Positions 34,452-47,363 are shown, counted from the first letter of the stretch. The stretch: DNA of 64,000 bases from Saccopteryx bilineata (GCF_036850765.1 NC_089492.1:103311022-103375021), one strand, 5' to 3'. The notes: a model not told the origin generated them from the sequence alone. Numbers and translations are program-made.

Positions 34452-35204
34452 AAAATTGTTTTGAAAATAAATATGACCCTTGCTTATGGTAATTTCAGTA
34501 CATAAACAAGCCGTTTGAATAATAAATAACAGTCCGGGCTCTGCCACCCTTACCCCCCAGCCATTCCCTCTCCAGAGCTGGGCACTGGTCACCATTGGCT
34601 GTATGTCCCACACTTGTTTCTCTGTGTGTGAACAAACACCCGTACACACATAGAAAGCTTTCCCTGTTTACTGCAGTCATAGGGTATATATTTAGAAGTT
34701 GCTCTCTTGCACCGAGAACTTTACTTGGAGCCTTCTCCTTGCCAGTGCCTCCTTCTTTGTCCTGGCCGAAGAGTATACACATGTATTGTTGTGCAAACTG
34801 TTTTGTCTGCCACATCACATGTATTAAATACAAATTTTACCATGCTTTATTCATCAAAGACATACACAGGCACCGATAACATTGAGAAATTCCCTGTTAT
34901 CCAGGCCAGAGCCAAACACTTGACGTTGATCTGGCAAAATAAGATATTAAAAGTAGTTTATGGGATGCTCTATCTCACCCCAAAGGCCAGAGTGTAGCTG
35001 GGGGAGGGGGTGATTTTTCCTGGCAGCAGATGAAATCCTAGGTGGAGTCCCACATCCTCTGAGTAACTGTGATGGGACGAGGAAAGTGGAGACGAGATGG
35101 GCCCAGAAGCACCTCCTCAGTGTAGTTTGAAATCTACTCTCCGTGACCGCAGAGGTCCTGCTCAGCTCAGTTCTGTGGAGGTCGGTGAAAACGAACCATT
35201 TGTC

Positions 35205-35390
35205 ATAACTTACCCACTGAGCACCAGGCACTGCGCCATCTCATGGGTGCCTCATGGGAACCCTCTCAGTGGCATTACCTAGCATCCCCGTTTTCCAGGC
35301 GAAGAAACTGAGACCCAGGAGAGGTTAAGTGCGCAGCCAAGGACCACAGTAGCAGGTCCGGCATTGAACAGTCCTGTTCGTCTCTGCATC
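35205..35390. repeat. MIR/L2-type ancient repeat
   Basis: Contains 'actgagcaccaggcactg' and 'gaagaaactgagacccagga', with 'gagaggttaagtgcgcagcc' following, the recognisable core of this class. Confidence 0.75.
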
Positions 35391-36498
35391 CCGAGTTCTC
35401 ACGCTCTTTGCTACTTCTCGATGCTGTGTCCCTAAGTCCTGGAGTGGAGATAAAATAATGTCAGAGAGAGTTGGATGCACGTTAGTGATGATGGTGACAC
35501 TTCTAGGTTTGCAAGTCCTGTATTGCCTCTGGGAAGTGTTTTTTCGTGTGTTCTCTCCTCTGACTTGGGTATTCACATGTGCTCATTCTTCCCTTTTTAT
35601 TGACAGAGTGACAGTGAGGCAGAAAGACTGGGTGACATGCCTGCTCCACAGCAGACTTCCTACTTAGCATCCTTCCACTGGACCAAAGTCCTGGGGTTCC
35701 CTGACTATTGGATTGGCAGGCCAAGAACATTTCAAACTCAAGTGTGTGGGTCCCACAGAGTGTAGTCAACTTTCAATTCTGCCAAATAGGGACATTCAAA
35801 AAATAAAAGCAAAACCATACCATTTTCTGTCATCATCACTGTCATCCATAAAAGAAAATGCATCTTAACACCAAAATGCAAGACAAATATGCTTTCAGAA
35901 TTAAGGGCAGCCTTTTAAATAGTATAAATTTAGCTTTATGAAACATTTGCCACATTGTCCTTGATTTTTTTCCCCAGCTTGGAAGAAGCTCTACTGTAAA
36001 CTGTCATTGGTCCACCAGGAGCCACTGAGCTCCACCCTGTCATCATGCCCTGAAACTCGTCCTTCTGAGCTTAGCGGCTCTTTTCCCTGTTTATGGTAGA
36101 AGAGGATAATAATAATAATTACTCATGATGTGATTTATCTCGCTACTTTCTAAAGAAAAGTTCAAAGCTCTTTTCTGGACTTTGCCCTATTAATGCCATT
36201 GACATTGCTGTCATGGGAGGTGAGGAGTAGGAGTTAAGACCTCTCCCACACAATGGGAAAATAAGGCCATAAGGCGAGCAGGGAGGAAATGTGCCTTTGG
36301 CTTGAGACCAGTGGAGAGAATAGCAGAGATGATGCCCATTTTGGAGGGAGACCACGGACTGCATGCCCTGGGGGATGTGTGATCTATGGCCCTGGCCCAG
36401 AGTGGCCTATGGGGAGGCTAGCAAATGCCCTTGAAAAATTCAGCTTTTGAGAGTTCATGATAGTCAGCAAGTCAGGCTTGCAGGAGCCAAATCTGTCC

Positions 36499-36831
36499 TT
36501 TTTTTTTTTTTTTTTTTAAGATAGTGGGGATGGGGGACAGATAGGCTGGAAGGGAGAGAGATGAGAAACATCAATTCTTCGTTGTGGCATCTTAGTTGTT
36601 CATTGATTGCTTTCTCATATGTGCCTTCACTGAGGGGCCTCCAGCAGAGCGAGTGACCTCGTGCTCAGGCCAGTGACCTTTGGGCTCAAGCCCCAGTGAA
36701 CAGGGGGGCATGTCTATGGTACCATGCTCAAGCCGGCGAGCCCACACTCAAGCCAGTGACCTTGGGATTTCGAACCTAGGTCCTCAGCATTCCAGGCCAA
36801 ACCTCTATCCATTGTGCTACCTCCTGCTCAG
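36499..36831 (-). mobile_element. SINE (CCTGAGCAGG head), minus strand
   Basis: Minus-strand copy starting at 36831 with CCTGAGCAGGAGGTAGCACA and ending in a T run (36499-36518). Target copies GCCAAATCTGTCC (36486-36498) and GCCAAATCGGTCC (36832-36844) differ by one base, suggesting an older copy. Confidence 0.93.
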
Positions 36832-37930
36832 GCCAAATCGGTCCATTTGAAAGAGGCATTGTAGGAATGCAGTAAAAGTGAGCTCCCTGGTAATCAGGGA
36901 GGCTTCCTGGAGGAGGTGGGCCTCTGAGCAAAGCCCCAAAGGATAGAAGAGGATCTGGATAGCTTGAGAAAAAGGGGAGACTGTTCCAGATAGGGGGCCT
37001 GTGTGAACAAAGGCAAAGGCAGAATGTGTATTTACAGACGCTGTGCTGTGCTCCATTTCTCTCAGTTTTGGCTTCTGAGAGGGCAGTAGATGGTGGGGAG
37101 TGCCGAAGGCTTCACCTGAGGTCTATCACATGTGACCCAGAGTCTGATCTGCCCACAGGGAGTCAGGGACACACCTTCCTGTGGTGACAGAGGCTGGGGT
37201 AGGGACAGTGCCCGGAGCCTGGCCGAAGGGTGGTGGGCCTGCTGAGCACAGAAATGGAGGCAGCAGGCTAGGGCAAGTAGCCTCAAAAGGTGCGAGATCC
37301 TGAAGCCAGGCCCAAGTCCAAGGCCATAACTCTTGGGCAGGGCCAACCAGACCACCTTGGGGCCCGAGAGTCCTTGTGTGGGGTGGAAATTTGGGCATAA
37401 GCAGCACTTGAAAAAGTAGGGCAAAAAGAACAGGTTTGAATTCCGGCACTTGATTGTGCACTTTTACTTGCTTCTGATAAGATGGGACAGGGGCCCAGCA
37501 GCCTTTGTCTCCCCATCTCTTCTATCCCACCCTGCTGGTGTGGCCGTCTCCCCACAGAGGCCCTGCTGTTGTGTGGGGCTTCAGCTTGAGGCCGTTCACT
37601 GCATGGGCTCTTTCCAAGGACTTTCATCTAATGCTGTATTGCCTGCAGTGTAACTAGGCGCTTAAGACACACATGTGAAACAGTGAGGGACTCCTTTCAG
37701 AATTTCAGTAAGAATGTCAATAAGAATTTTAATAAGTACCACAGACTGCAGGTGTGGAGAGAAGGGAGCCCTCGGCCTGTGCTCGAGGGTCAGGGAAGGC
37801 TTCACGGAGTAGGATGAGGTTACTGAGCAGTGTCTTAGGCAAGTTGTCGTGACTCAGTGAGAGGGTGTTCATCCTGCCTAGGCAGGGACTTTGGCACAGG
37901 AGCCTGCTAATGTGGTCCTTGTCCTTTCAG

Positions 37931-38099
37931 CCGCAGTACCTGTGTGAGGCCATGCTGATCCTGGGCAAGCTGCACTACGTGGAGGGCTCCTACCGAGACG
38001 CCATCAGCATGTATGCTCGTGCTGGGATCGACGACATGTCCGTGGAGAGCAAGCCCCTGTATCAGATGCGGCTGCTGGCAGAGGCCTTTGTCATCAAAG
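37931..38099 (+). CDS. TTC7A: TTC7A exon 3
   Basis: A 169-bp exon encoding residues 117-172 plus the first base of codon 173. It contains [20 protein letters not shown] and [20 protein letters not shown], a near match to the human protein, with the Y/A/L pattern of the first tetratricopeptide-type helix pair. The acceptor is CTTTCAG|CCGCAG and the donor AAAG|GTAGGT. Intact, without stop or shift. Confidence 0.96.
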
Positions 38100-38334
38100 G
38101 TAGGTGTGAGCACCGGCTTTGCCCCCCACGCCCGTGCCCAGCGCATTACCCTCAGGGCCCCCTGTGCCAGGAGCAGGCAGCAGCTGCAGGGCAGCAGATG
38201 CTGGGTTGAGGGTGAGCCTGCCAGGCCAATGTCCAAGAAACATCACCCCTGGTGGTGCCCAGGTGCTGACCAGGCAGGTGCCCACCAGTGGTAGCTGGCT
38301 GATGGGGACAGCAGGCTGGAGCCCAGAAGACTCG

Positions 38335-38490
38335 GGTTCTCAACCTGGCTCTGTCAACAACTAGCTACCCTTATGTGTGCCTTTGGGCAGATTACCTCTT
38401 CACCTTTCTTAGCTGCAGTCGACTTTTTTATCAGATGGGGTTGTAATACCTGCCCTCCCAGGGTTACCATGACCAAGGGGAGTCAGTTGT
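38335..38490. repeat. MIR-type ancient repeat
   Basis: Words such as 'gtgcctttgggcagattacc' followed by 'cagatggggttgtaatacct' identify a MIR-like core. Confidence 0.65.
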
Positions 38491-41400
38491 GTAACCAGGT
38501 TGAGAAAGGCTAAAAAAATGTGTCATCCCATTGTCAGGCTGGTGCTGGTGGCCGACATTGGCTACAAGTCAGGTACTCGATGGTTTAGAGCAGTCTGTCA
38601 CTTCTCAGAGTTGTTGGGTACTGCTGTGAGTGGCCCAGGGAGGCGGTGCCAGGACCCATTGATGGGCAGGTCAGAACCAGCTCCCAGGGCGAGGCATGTT
38701 CTGGTGGAGACCCAGGCACATAGGATCGGTGATATAGGAATTTCATTATATAGGGGGCTAGGGATGGCCCGACTGGGGTAACAGTGCCACTGAACTGGAC
38801 CCTGACGGTGTTTCATGCCGGTAAAAGCTCTACCCCATACTTGGTGCTTCAGGCTCCTTCTTCCCTGGACCCTGAGCCCTGGGATCACAGCGCCTGTGGC
38901 ATGGGCCTTGGTGACCCTGAGGCTCCGGAGCTCTTCTGCCCAGCAATCTGGAATTTTTGAACATTTCCCTATTTTAGCACAAACCAACCCCCAGAGAAAA
39001 GTCTAGAAATGCGTGTGGCCCTGTGGGATTTGGTGTCTGGCATTGGTAGAGTATTTGTCACCTTCTTGCCATCACAGATAGGAATGCTCTCCCATCTTAT
39101 ATATGAGAAAACTGAGGCCCGAAGGGGATATGCGCCTAGATGTTGACAGTGACATCTGTGCAGGGCACAGCCTTCTTCTTCCTAGTGGGTGGAGCTTCTT
39201 GAGTGTTGTTTGTCCACTGCTGGGGCCCTGGGACCCTTTCCCCATTGAGAGACTGTTCCCACCATCCCAGCAAACCTGCCGAGAGTGTCGCCCTGGACAG
39301 CCCCAGCCTGCAGGAGGCCAGGTGCCCATCTGGGGTGGTCCAGTCTGTGGACTCTCTTCCCTGTATGCCATCATCCCCTTCTCTGGGCCCCTGGCACAGG
39401 CCGGTCTTGGGGGTGATCCTTATTTGGCATTTGGGTCTTTTGGGCCTCTTGGAAACCACTTCTGCCATAGACTTCCCAAACCTAACACCTTTCCTTGGGG
39501 GTCCTTTCCAGCACTTTTTTTCCTGTAGAACTGGCTGGGTACCTACTGCTCCCTGTCTCCTGCTCTCTACTCTTTCCAGCACGCCTCCAGCTTCTTGGTG
39601 GTCAGAGGTCCGGCAGGGGAGGTAAGGAGCCGGGCGCCGTGGCGGGTGCTGCTCAGTCGTGGGTTGCGCCAGCTCTCTGCCCCTCACTGACTGCATGTGG
39701 CCTCCCACTTGCCTGCCTCCTCTCTTCCTGTCCCCCCTGTCCTGTCGCAGTGACTGCCCTGCTGCTCGGTATGCTGTGGTTCACCTGACCCTGCGTGTGC
39801 TTGAGACCATGCACGTGGCCTCCAGAGTGTGCATGCCGTTGCTTTTCCTAGGTTTGGGGGGACCCAGTGGGTCTCTCCATGTAGAGAGTAGGGGTTGGGG
39901 GTGGTTGATCATTGGTCCTGACTCCATTTGTGAGCAAGGGGTTTGTTTTAGTCAGTTTGGGCCCTCAGGAGGTGGGCGGGGCCCTGTCAGAGCCTGTGCT
40001 GTTGAAAGAAAAACTGCCTCTTCCTAGCTCCTGCTCCAGCCAGGTTGACTTGTCTGCCACTCAGTAAGAGGCCTGTCCGTGGCCAGCTGCTTCCAAGTCA
40101 CTGTCGGCCCTGGGCAGAGCTGAGGGCCCTCTCCGTGCCTGTCAGAATCCTGTTCAGTCCTTCATTCTCCAAGTACTATTTTCCCGAGCCCCTCTGGTGC
40201 ACCTGACTTCGGTGGTATACTCAGAAATGGAGTGTGGGCCCTTCCCTGTGGAAACTGAAGGTCTGATGGGGGAGAGAGGACAAGAATACCGCACATGTAC
40301 CACCCAGGAGCTTGGTGGAAGTGCAGGCTCCCAGGCCAGGCCCTGCAGCCTGTTGGTGGCCAGGTGTTTGTCTCTCCAGCTTGTGTACTGCCTGTGACAG
40401 AGAAGCCCACCAGAGGGTGGTGGGGAGCAGCAGTTCTGGTTGCCTCTGAGATGGGTTTGTGCAGACAAGGAGGAGGCAGGGGATGCAGGAGCCCGGGATA
40501 GAAAGAGGCTCCTGGCACTTACTGCAGAGGCTGGGGGCCAGCCCTGAGGGACAGTGCCTTTGGGTTCCATCATCCTGTCCCTGAGGGTAGCCCAGAGGGG
40601 GCCCTAACTGGACTTTGTGGAAATAGGGGACGTTAGCCTATCCTGGCTTCCTTCGCCCTGAGCCGGATCTGCAGCCCCCAGCGCAGCCCCAGCCCCCAGC
40701 GCAGCCCCGTACCACTGTCCCGTGGGTCTGCTTGTGCAGAAGCCGCCCAGTACCGTGCTGTCAGCGGGCCAGCTCTCCAGGAAATTTGCTTTTATATGTT
40801 AGCATCACTCACCTTGGTTCAGAATGGGGAGCCTACCCCACTCCTACCCTTGTCCCCCGGCTCTGCAATGGCCCTGTTGTGACTTATGCCAGCCCCCTGC
40901 CCGAGCATGTCAGACCAGGGGATTGCCCTGGGAAAGGATATGTTCCCAGCCGATCCAAGTGCAGGCGATTGATGGTGCAGGCGATTGACGGTGCAGCCCA
41001 CCACCGCTTCAGTTTGTTGGGGGAGGGGAGAATCTTCCATTTACTTTGTATTAAAAACAATCTAGAATAGTTTGGTTTCCAGATTCTCCTCAGAAGGCCT
41101 AAGTGTCGCTCACTCTCATAATAAAGTCCTTAGCAGAACCCTGCTCGCTTGACTGGGTGTGCTCATGGTTGTCAGCCCGCCTCACCACTGAACTGAGAGC
41201 CCCTCGAGCACAGGTGCTCATTTCTTCTGCGCCCCAGTATCCTCTCCCCCTCCTTCCTCCCCAGAGCCCCATACTACAGGCAGATGAGGTCTGTCCTAGC
41301 ATGATGGACAAAGTTCTGTTCCTTCACCTTTTCTTGGGCCACTGCCCTCACACATAAATAACCCTAATATTCCTGTCAGACACAGACACAGCACAGTGCC

Positions 41401-43852
41401 TCCTTCACCAGGAGGCTCCCTTCGGTTGTTCAGCCTACAGCATACTCTCCCTCCAGTCTCATGTGGGCCTTGGCTCAGCACATCTCCCCAGTTGTATACA
41501 GGGCTGTCAGTATGTTCCTCCTGATTACAGTTGTACCCCTCAAGGCCCATCTCCCACAGAAAAAAGTAAAATTTGCCAGGAGCCGACTCAGCCAGTGCCT
41601 ACCAGGGCCCCAAGAGGAACAGTTAAGGGCCCTCCCTGCGAAGGCGTCAGGCAGGTGAGCAAAGCCTGCCACGGTGTGCGGTGTGCAGGAGTGACATGGC
41701 TCTAGGAGAGCAGCTGCTCTGGGGGAGGAGCTGAGCTGCCCGAGGCAGAACTGATGAGTCATGAGCTACCTGGTGCCACTCTTTCCTGCCCAGTCTCTTC
41801 ATCCACAGGCCATAGTGCCAGTGCAGTCTGCTGTGGGAAACACCAGGCCACGCAAGCACCCCAGACGTGACTGGTCTGCAGCTTATTAACGTGGCTGTGG
41901 CAGGCCGTGGACCTGCTGCCAGGCTGTGGGGCCCTGGCCGTGCGGCTGCGCCCGAGTCCTGTTCTGTGGGGAGCTCTACCTTGACACGCACGAGGGGGGT
42001 TTGTGACATCCCCTCTGGGGCCACAGCTCCTCGGCAGTCCACTTCCAAACAGGCCTGTCCCACCTGGGGTAGCCTTCTGAGTTGAGCGGTCTGAGGCCTC
42101 ATTTGCCAAGACTGGGGTTTCTCTGCCTCAGCAGCTCCTGAGAGCTGATAATAAGCCTTTGGGTATGTGGCCCTGGATCATCTCCACAGATGAGAAACTG
42201 GAGCCAAAGACACGGACCCAGGGTCCGTGGATCTAGATCCAGGACTAGAGGTTCTGTCTCTCAGCAGTAGACCCCCAGGCTCCTGGCAGCATCCCGGCCC
42301 TCAGTATCATGGGTAACCCGTGGGCTAGGCTGGGGTTTCCATGCCCCTGCCCCCCGAGCTGCATCTGGTTGCCCAGAAGGGTGTGAGAACTGCAGCAGTG
42401 GGGGGCCTTGTGAGGTTTGGGGGATCAGGCCTTTCCCAGGCCCTAGTCCTAACTTCTGATAGGGCCTGGTCTTTCTGCTTCCTACCTTTAGAAAGAGTAG
42501 AGAATTTCCGACCCTGATTATCTGACTTGATCCTTAATCTTGAATTGTCCCCAGGGTAAAGGGGTCCTTAGCAAAGCTGGCCGTTCAGTGGGGTTGCTGG
42601 GAGGATGGGTTCTTCATAGGAAAATCAAGGTGCTGTTACCAAAATAGATGAAAGAGGTTCAAAGGGCAGAAGCTCAGAGCTGAGGCAGAACTGACTCACC
42701 CAGTTACACCAGTAGTAGCCAGGTCATAATTTGAACTTGGCTCTCTCTGACTCTGGCTTTTGGGCTCATCCAAGGAATACTGGTTTGCTTGGACTGCTGT
42801 GTTCTAGAGAGGGACGTGAGTGAGACAGCTAGTGTGGAGCCTTCCCAGGTGAGCTGGGAGGTGAACTTAAGGAGAAATCACTGGGAGTTGAGTGGGAGAG
42901 ATGCATTCCAGGTTGAATCCAAAGGGAAGTGAAGGTGACTTGCTTAAATAAAGGTGGGGTGTAATTGCACCTTTCTGGAGCTGAGAGAGGGGTGCATGTA
43001 GGAGGGAGTGGGAAATAAGGGGGCATTGAAAGCCCGGCAGTAAGGCTCAGGATGTCCCTTGATGCTGCTGTTCTAGCACTGTGGCCCCAGGGAGCCCCAC
43101 CATGGCTGCTGTGGCACAGCCTGTTTCCCCTAGACTAGGGCCCGCCTGCTAGTCAGCAGTGTCTGAGGATGTCTGGAGCAGAGGGGTCTGGGCTCTAGAC
43201 CCTAGGACGAGCCTTTGTGGATCCAGGTTGACACGCTGCCCTCCTTTTTGTTGATCTGAGCCCTGAGGGTTACTCCCATCTCGGATGGACGTGCAGGATG
43301 CGTCAGGGCCTGCAGACATCTCAAACCTTTCCCAGTTCAGCCCCCAAAAGCCCTGGTGCCATTTTCCACCTCAGAGGCCTGTTCCATGGCGGAAGGCTTC
43401 CTTCTCTGTAAGCTTTCCCATGTCGCTTCCATTTCTGGCGCTAACTCAGTGTGGCTTGATTCCCTCCACCTCCCGCTGTGTCTCCAGTGTGAGTCCTGCC
43501 CCAGGACCAATCTGGGGCTGGCTGTGGCCCCACAGAGGAGCTGTGTTTCAGCCTCGCCAAGCCCTTTCCTTCCGCTCGCAGCTCAGCGCCAGGAGGGCCA
43601 TAGTTCGTGCTCTGGGCAGGCTGGCCCTGTGCACCCGAAACACTGCAGTGAGATGCTACGTAAATTGTGAAGGTGCTGTGACAAGTAAAGATGTAAAGAA
43701 CACCGAACAGCTGTGAGAATTATGATCTGCATTCTCTTCTCCTGGCCCCTCACGGTTAGTTTCTCTTTTTTGGCTCATTCAGCCAGTGCCACCCCAGCTG
43801 TTCTGCTCCCAGCTGGGATTTTGTGGCTTATTAAAACAAGAAAATAAAAGAG

Positions 43853-44225
43853 GCCCTGGCCGGTTGGCTCAGCGGTAGAGCGTCGGCCTGGCGTGTGGGG
43901 GACCCGGGTTCGATTCCCGGCCAGGGCACATAAGAGAAGCGCCCATCTGCTTCTCCACCCTTCCCCTCTCCTTCCTCTCTGTCTCTCTCTTCCCCTCCCG
44001 CAGCCAAGGCTCCATTGGAGCAAAGATGGCCTGGGCGCTGGGGATGGCTCCTTGGCCTCTGCCCCAGGCGCTAGGGTGGCTCTGGTCGTGGCAGAGCGAT
44101 GCCCCGGAGGGGCAGAGCGTCGCCCCTGGTGGGCGTGCCGGGTGGATCCCGGTCAGGCGCATGCGGGAGTCTGTCTGACTGTCTCTCCCTGTTTCCAGCT
44201 TCAGAAAAATACCAAAAAAAAAAAA
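43853..44225 (+). mobile_element. SINE (GCCCTGGCCGG head)
   Basis: Head GGCCCTGGCCGGTTGGCTCA with A-box-like TGGCTCAGCGG and perfect B box GGTTCGATTCC (about 43908). Full body and an A-rich tail continue to about 44245. A target duplication is not clear because both flanks are A-rich. Confidence 0.93.
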
Positions 44226-45104
44226 AAAGAAAAGAAAAGAAAGAATACTAGGTCTCCTCTAGGGCAGGATATGGTGACCAATTTGGGATTTGGTTTTTTG
44301 GTTGGTTTGTTTGTTTGTTAGTGGTGGTATGGCAGGAATTAGCTGTGTATTTTGGGTTCCTTCTCAAAGGAGCATGCTCTGTTTGCCCTGTGGGGAAGCA
44401 GGTCAGCACTTCTGGTTCTGTGGCCCTGGCCCTGGACTGGTCCATGGAGTGGAGCCTGGCTTCAGGTGGAGAGGCACGAGCAGGCCACTCTTGGGCATCT
44501 TGGAAGGAGGCAGGAGTGTTAATTGTGTGCACACCAACCTTCTTTGTGTGGCTTTCTGGGCTGCGGATACAAAATGGCAAGATGGTAAACAGAGTCACAG
44601 GAGAGATACAATAGGGCTGGGGGGGAAGCCGTTGGTGTGGTCTCCCCACATCTCCTGTCGGAAGCCCTGCCTTCCATTGTGGGAGGCCACCCCTGAGAGT
44701 CAGTGGGGTGTGGAGTGTGGACCCGGCTTTGAGGGGTGCATCTGAGACACTGGCTTCAGCACTAGGGTAAACAGCTATAAATAACTCAGCCATAGATACA
44801 TGTGGGAAAGGTGAGCCACCGTGGGCTGGCCAGAAGCCAAAGATTTGGGAATCCCTGAGTGACCAGAGGGTAAGGAAAGACACCTAGAATCTCAGCTGAG
44901 AGGACAGACAGAACTGAAGACAAAGACCTGGGTCTAGTCTGGACTCAGTCACTTTTAGCTGTGTGGTGTTGGAAGGAATCTCTTCTCCCTGAATTAGATT
45001 TTCCATGTGTCATTCATTCCAAGGAAGGGCTAAACCCCTATCTAGGAGGTCAGTGTGAGGATGACTTGAAAACATTTTCTGAGAGCATACATTCTGCTTT
45101 TTGC

Positions 45105-45445
45105 TTTTTTTTTTTTTTTTTTTACAGAGACAGAGAGAGAGGGACAGATAGGGACAGACAGACAAGAAAGGAGAGAGGTGAGAAACATCAATTCTTTGTT
45201 GCAGCACCTTAATTATTCATTGATTGCTTTCTCATATGTGCCTTGACCCGTGGGCTACAGCAGACCAAGTAACCCCTTGCTCAAGTCAGCAACCATTGGG
45301 TCATGTCTTTGATCCCATTCTCAAGCCAGAGACCCTGTGCTCAAGCTGGCGAGCCTGCGCTCAAGCCGGCGACCTTGGGGTTTCAAACCTGGGTCCTTTG
45401 TGTCCCAATCTGATGCTCTAGCCACTGCGCCACCGCCTGATCAGG
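45105..45445 (-). mobile_element. SINE (CCTGATCAGG head), minus strand, splitting a MIR
   Basis: Minus-strand copy starting at 45445 with GCCTGATCAGGCGGTGGCGC and ending in a T run (45105-45123). CATTCTGCTTTTT and CATTCTACTCTTT are the flanking copies. MIR-type text lies on both sides (44900-45070 and 45450-45540), so the SINE probably split one old MIR. Confidence 0.9.
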
Positions 45446-45630
45446 CATTCTACTCTTTATAGTATCATCTAATTGAATTTCCATGGACACACTATGAGGT
45501 GGGCATTGCTAATATGTAATCCCATTTTGTGTTTGGGGAAACTTCAAACTCTATAAACATTTTGAAATATATCCTTCCAATTTTTTTAAGTTCATATATT
45601 TTTTTAAACAAAAATAAGTTCATACAATCT

Positions 45631-46002
45631 TTTTTTTTTTCTTTTTTTTGTATTTTTCTGAAGCTGGAAATGGGGAGGCAGTCAGAGAGACTCCCGCATG
45701 CGCCCAACCAGGATCCACCCGGCACGCCCACCAGGGGGCGATGCTCTGCCCCTCCGGGCGTTGCTCTGTCTCGACCAGAGCCACTCTAGCACCTGGGGCA
45801 GAGGCCAGGGAGCCATCGCCCGGGTCAACTTTGCTCCAATGGAGCCTTGGCTGTGGGAGGGGAAGAGAGAGACAGAGAGGAAGGAGAGGGGGAGGGGTGG
45901 AGAAGCAGATGGGCGCCTCTCCTGTGTGCCCTGGCCAGGAATGAACCTGGGACTTACGCATGCCAGGCCGACTCTCTACCACTGAACCAACCGGCCAGGG
46001 CC
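45631..46002 (-). mobile_element. SINE (CCCTGGCCGG head), minus strand
   Basis: Minus-strand copy starting at 46002 with GGCCCTGGCCGGTTGGTTCA, then a B-box-like region that has drifted (GGTTCATTCC), full body and a T-rich tail (45630-45649). Short flanking copies are TACAATCT and TACAGTCA. Confidence 0.9.
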
Positions 46003-46555
46003 TACAGTCATATTTTTTAAAGTTAATGTTTTTGTGAACCAGTTTCCAGTACACATCTGCATCACTACTTAAAGTGGTTTCATAGCAAGCATTTCATTGT
46101 AAGGATCTATTGTAATTTAGCAAACTTGTTCCCTGTTAATTGGACCTGTGTGTTAAATCTCTCTCTCTCTTTTTTTCCCATTATAAATACTGCTGCGTTG
46201 GATATCCTTGAGAATTTTTACATACATCATTAACTTTTTTAAAGTTAAATTCCAAGAAGTAGAGTTACATACTAGATGAAAGCATATGCATTTTTTGGAG
46301 ACTCTTTATTTTGCAGAACTGAAAGCCCTTACCCATTAAATCACTCCTCATTCCCCGCTTCCCCTGCCCCTGGCAGCCACCGTTCCACTTTCTGTCTCTA
46401 TGAGTTTGACTAATGTAGGAACTTCATAGAGAGTGGGATCATAGAGTATTTGTCTTTTTGTGACTGGCTTATTTCATATAGCATAATGTACTTAAGGTTC
46501 ACCCATGTTGTCACATATGGCAGGATTTCATTCTTTTTTCTTTTTTCCACTTTAA

Positions 46556-47200
46556 ATATCAGGTCAAATTTTATTTACAAGAAGAAATTTGCACCAATAT
46601 CAATTTTATATCAAATTGTACCATTCGTTAATACAACAAATAAATTGACTATATCCATTTTATCAATTATACTATGAGAGTGAGGAAGTCTAAATCAAAC
46701 CCAGCTACAAAAAAATTATAGCTTATTCATCAATTGCTCACATAGGATGAATAACAACAATTATAATTTATAATCCAATTACAATAATCTTAAACCTATT
46801 AATTTATAACACTCATTACATTCATGTTATTTCTATTTAGTTCAACATTATTGTTCTCATATACATGATATAAAATGCCCTTGATTACTACGTCTATTAC
46901 CATTTTCATATTATCGTTAGGAGGCCTTTTCCTACTTTCAGGATTTCTACCCAAATAAATAATTATTCAAAAAATAACAAAAAGCAATCACATTGTTTTA
47001 CCAACGTTAATAGCTGTTACAGCTCTACTTACTCTATACTTCTAAATACAATTGTCCTATTCCACATCATTAACTATATTTTCATTAGTAAATAACATAA
47101 AAATAAAATAACAATTCAAGAACATAAATAAATAATCCTCTGTACTCACTGATTGTAACATTACTCCTTTCCTTAAAATCTATATTATCAGGACTGGATT
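46556..47200 (+). pseudogene. ND2: ND2 fragment within the NUMT
   Basis: The vertebrate-mitochondrial-code reading at about 46905-47040 gives MLSLGGLFLLSGFLPK followed by an ILE/GLN-rich segment, the conserved late part of NADH dehydrogenase subunit 2. Earlier parts (46600-46770) match the membrane-helix region, and the C-terminal 'KMK(W)QFE' area is near 47100. In-frame stops and indels make it non-coding in the nucleus. Confidence 0.88.
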
Positions 47201-47201
47201 A

Positions 47202-47268
47202 AGAATGTGGGTTAATATAAATGAAAATCCTTCAAAGCTCTAAACAAATATAATTAATTTAATTCTTG
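47202..47268 (+). pseudogene. Mitochondrial tRNA-Trp copy within the NUMT
   Basis: It follows ND2 directly, as in mammalian mitochondria. The central 'ccttcaaagctctaa' (about 47229-47243) is the conserved anticodon-arm region with anticodon TCA. The acceptor stem has drifted, so it is a fossil copy. Confidence 0.8.
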
Positions 47269-47273
47269 AAAAA

Positions 47274-47330
47274 TAAGGATTGTAAGACTTTATCATACAT
47301 CTATTGAGTGCAAATCAATCATTCATTAAA
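47274..47330 (-). pseudogene. Mitochondrial tRNA-Ala copy, truncated at the junction
   Basis: The stretch 'taaggattgtaagacttta' and 'gagtgcaaatcaatca' matches the light-strand-encoded tRNA-Ala that follows tRNA-Trp in mammals. The last part is lost where the sequence switches to tRNA-Glu text. Confidence 0.75.
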
Positions 47331-47363
47331 AGCCATCATTGTATTTCAACTATGAGAATATTA
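47331..47363 (-). pseudogene. Mitochondrial tRNA-Glu 5' part, after the NUMT junction
   Basis: The text 'gccatcattgtatttcaact' followed by 'atgagaat' is the light-strand tRNA-Glu sequence that in mammals lies just before CYTB. Only the part nearest CYTB is present. Confidence 0.78.

Larger units (their letters stand above)
32020..37930 (+). other. TTC7A: TTC7A intron 2
   Basis: A 5,911-bp GT-AG intron, phase 0. It contains SINEs at 32278-32658, 34079-34451 and 36499-36831, a hAT-derived MER-type fossil at about 33075-33225 and a MIR-type repeat at about 35205-35390. Old degenerate repeat text (words like 'ggcttcctggaggaggtggg') lies at 36880-37030. No gene or RNA was seen in 32660-34060, 34470-36480 or 37060-37920 apart from these. 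Confidence 0.85.

Noticed and set aside
39103..39788. Overlapping open frames in GC-rich intron 3
   Set aside because: Both strands are open in the same place, typical of GC-rich non-coding DNA. No homology recognised.
43285..43716. 143-codon open frame in intron 3
   Set aside because: No domain, no flanking splice signals of note and no similarity to known TTC7A isoforms.
47202..47330. Functional tRNA genes
   Set aside because: They are drifted copies of mitochondrial tRNA-Trp and tRNA-Ala inside a NUMT.
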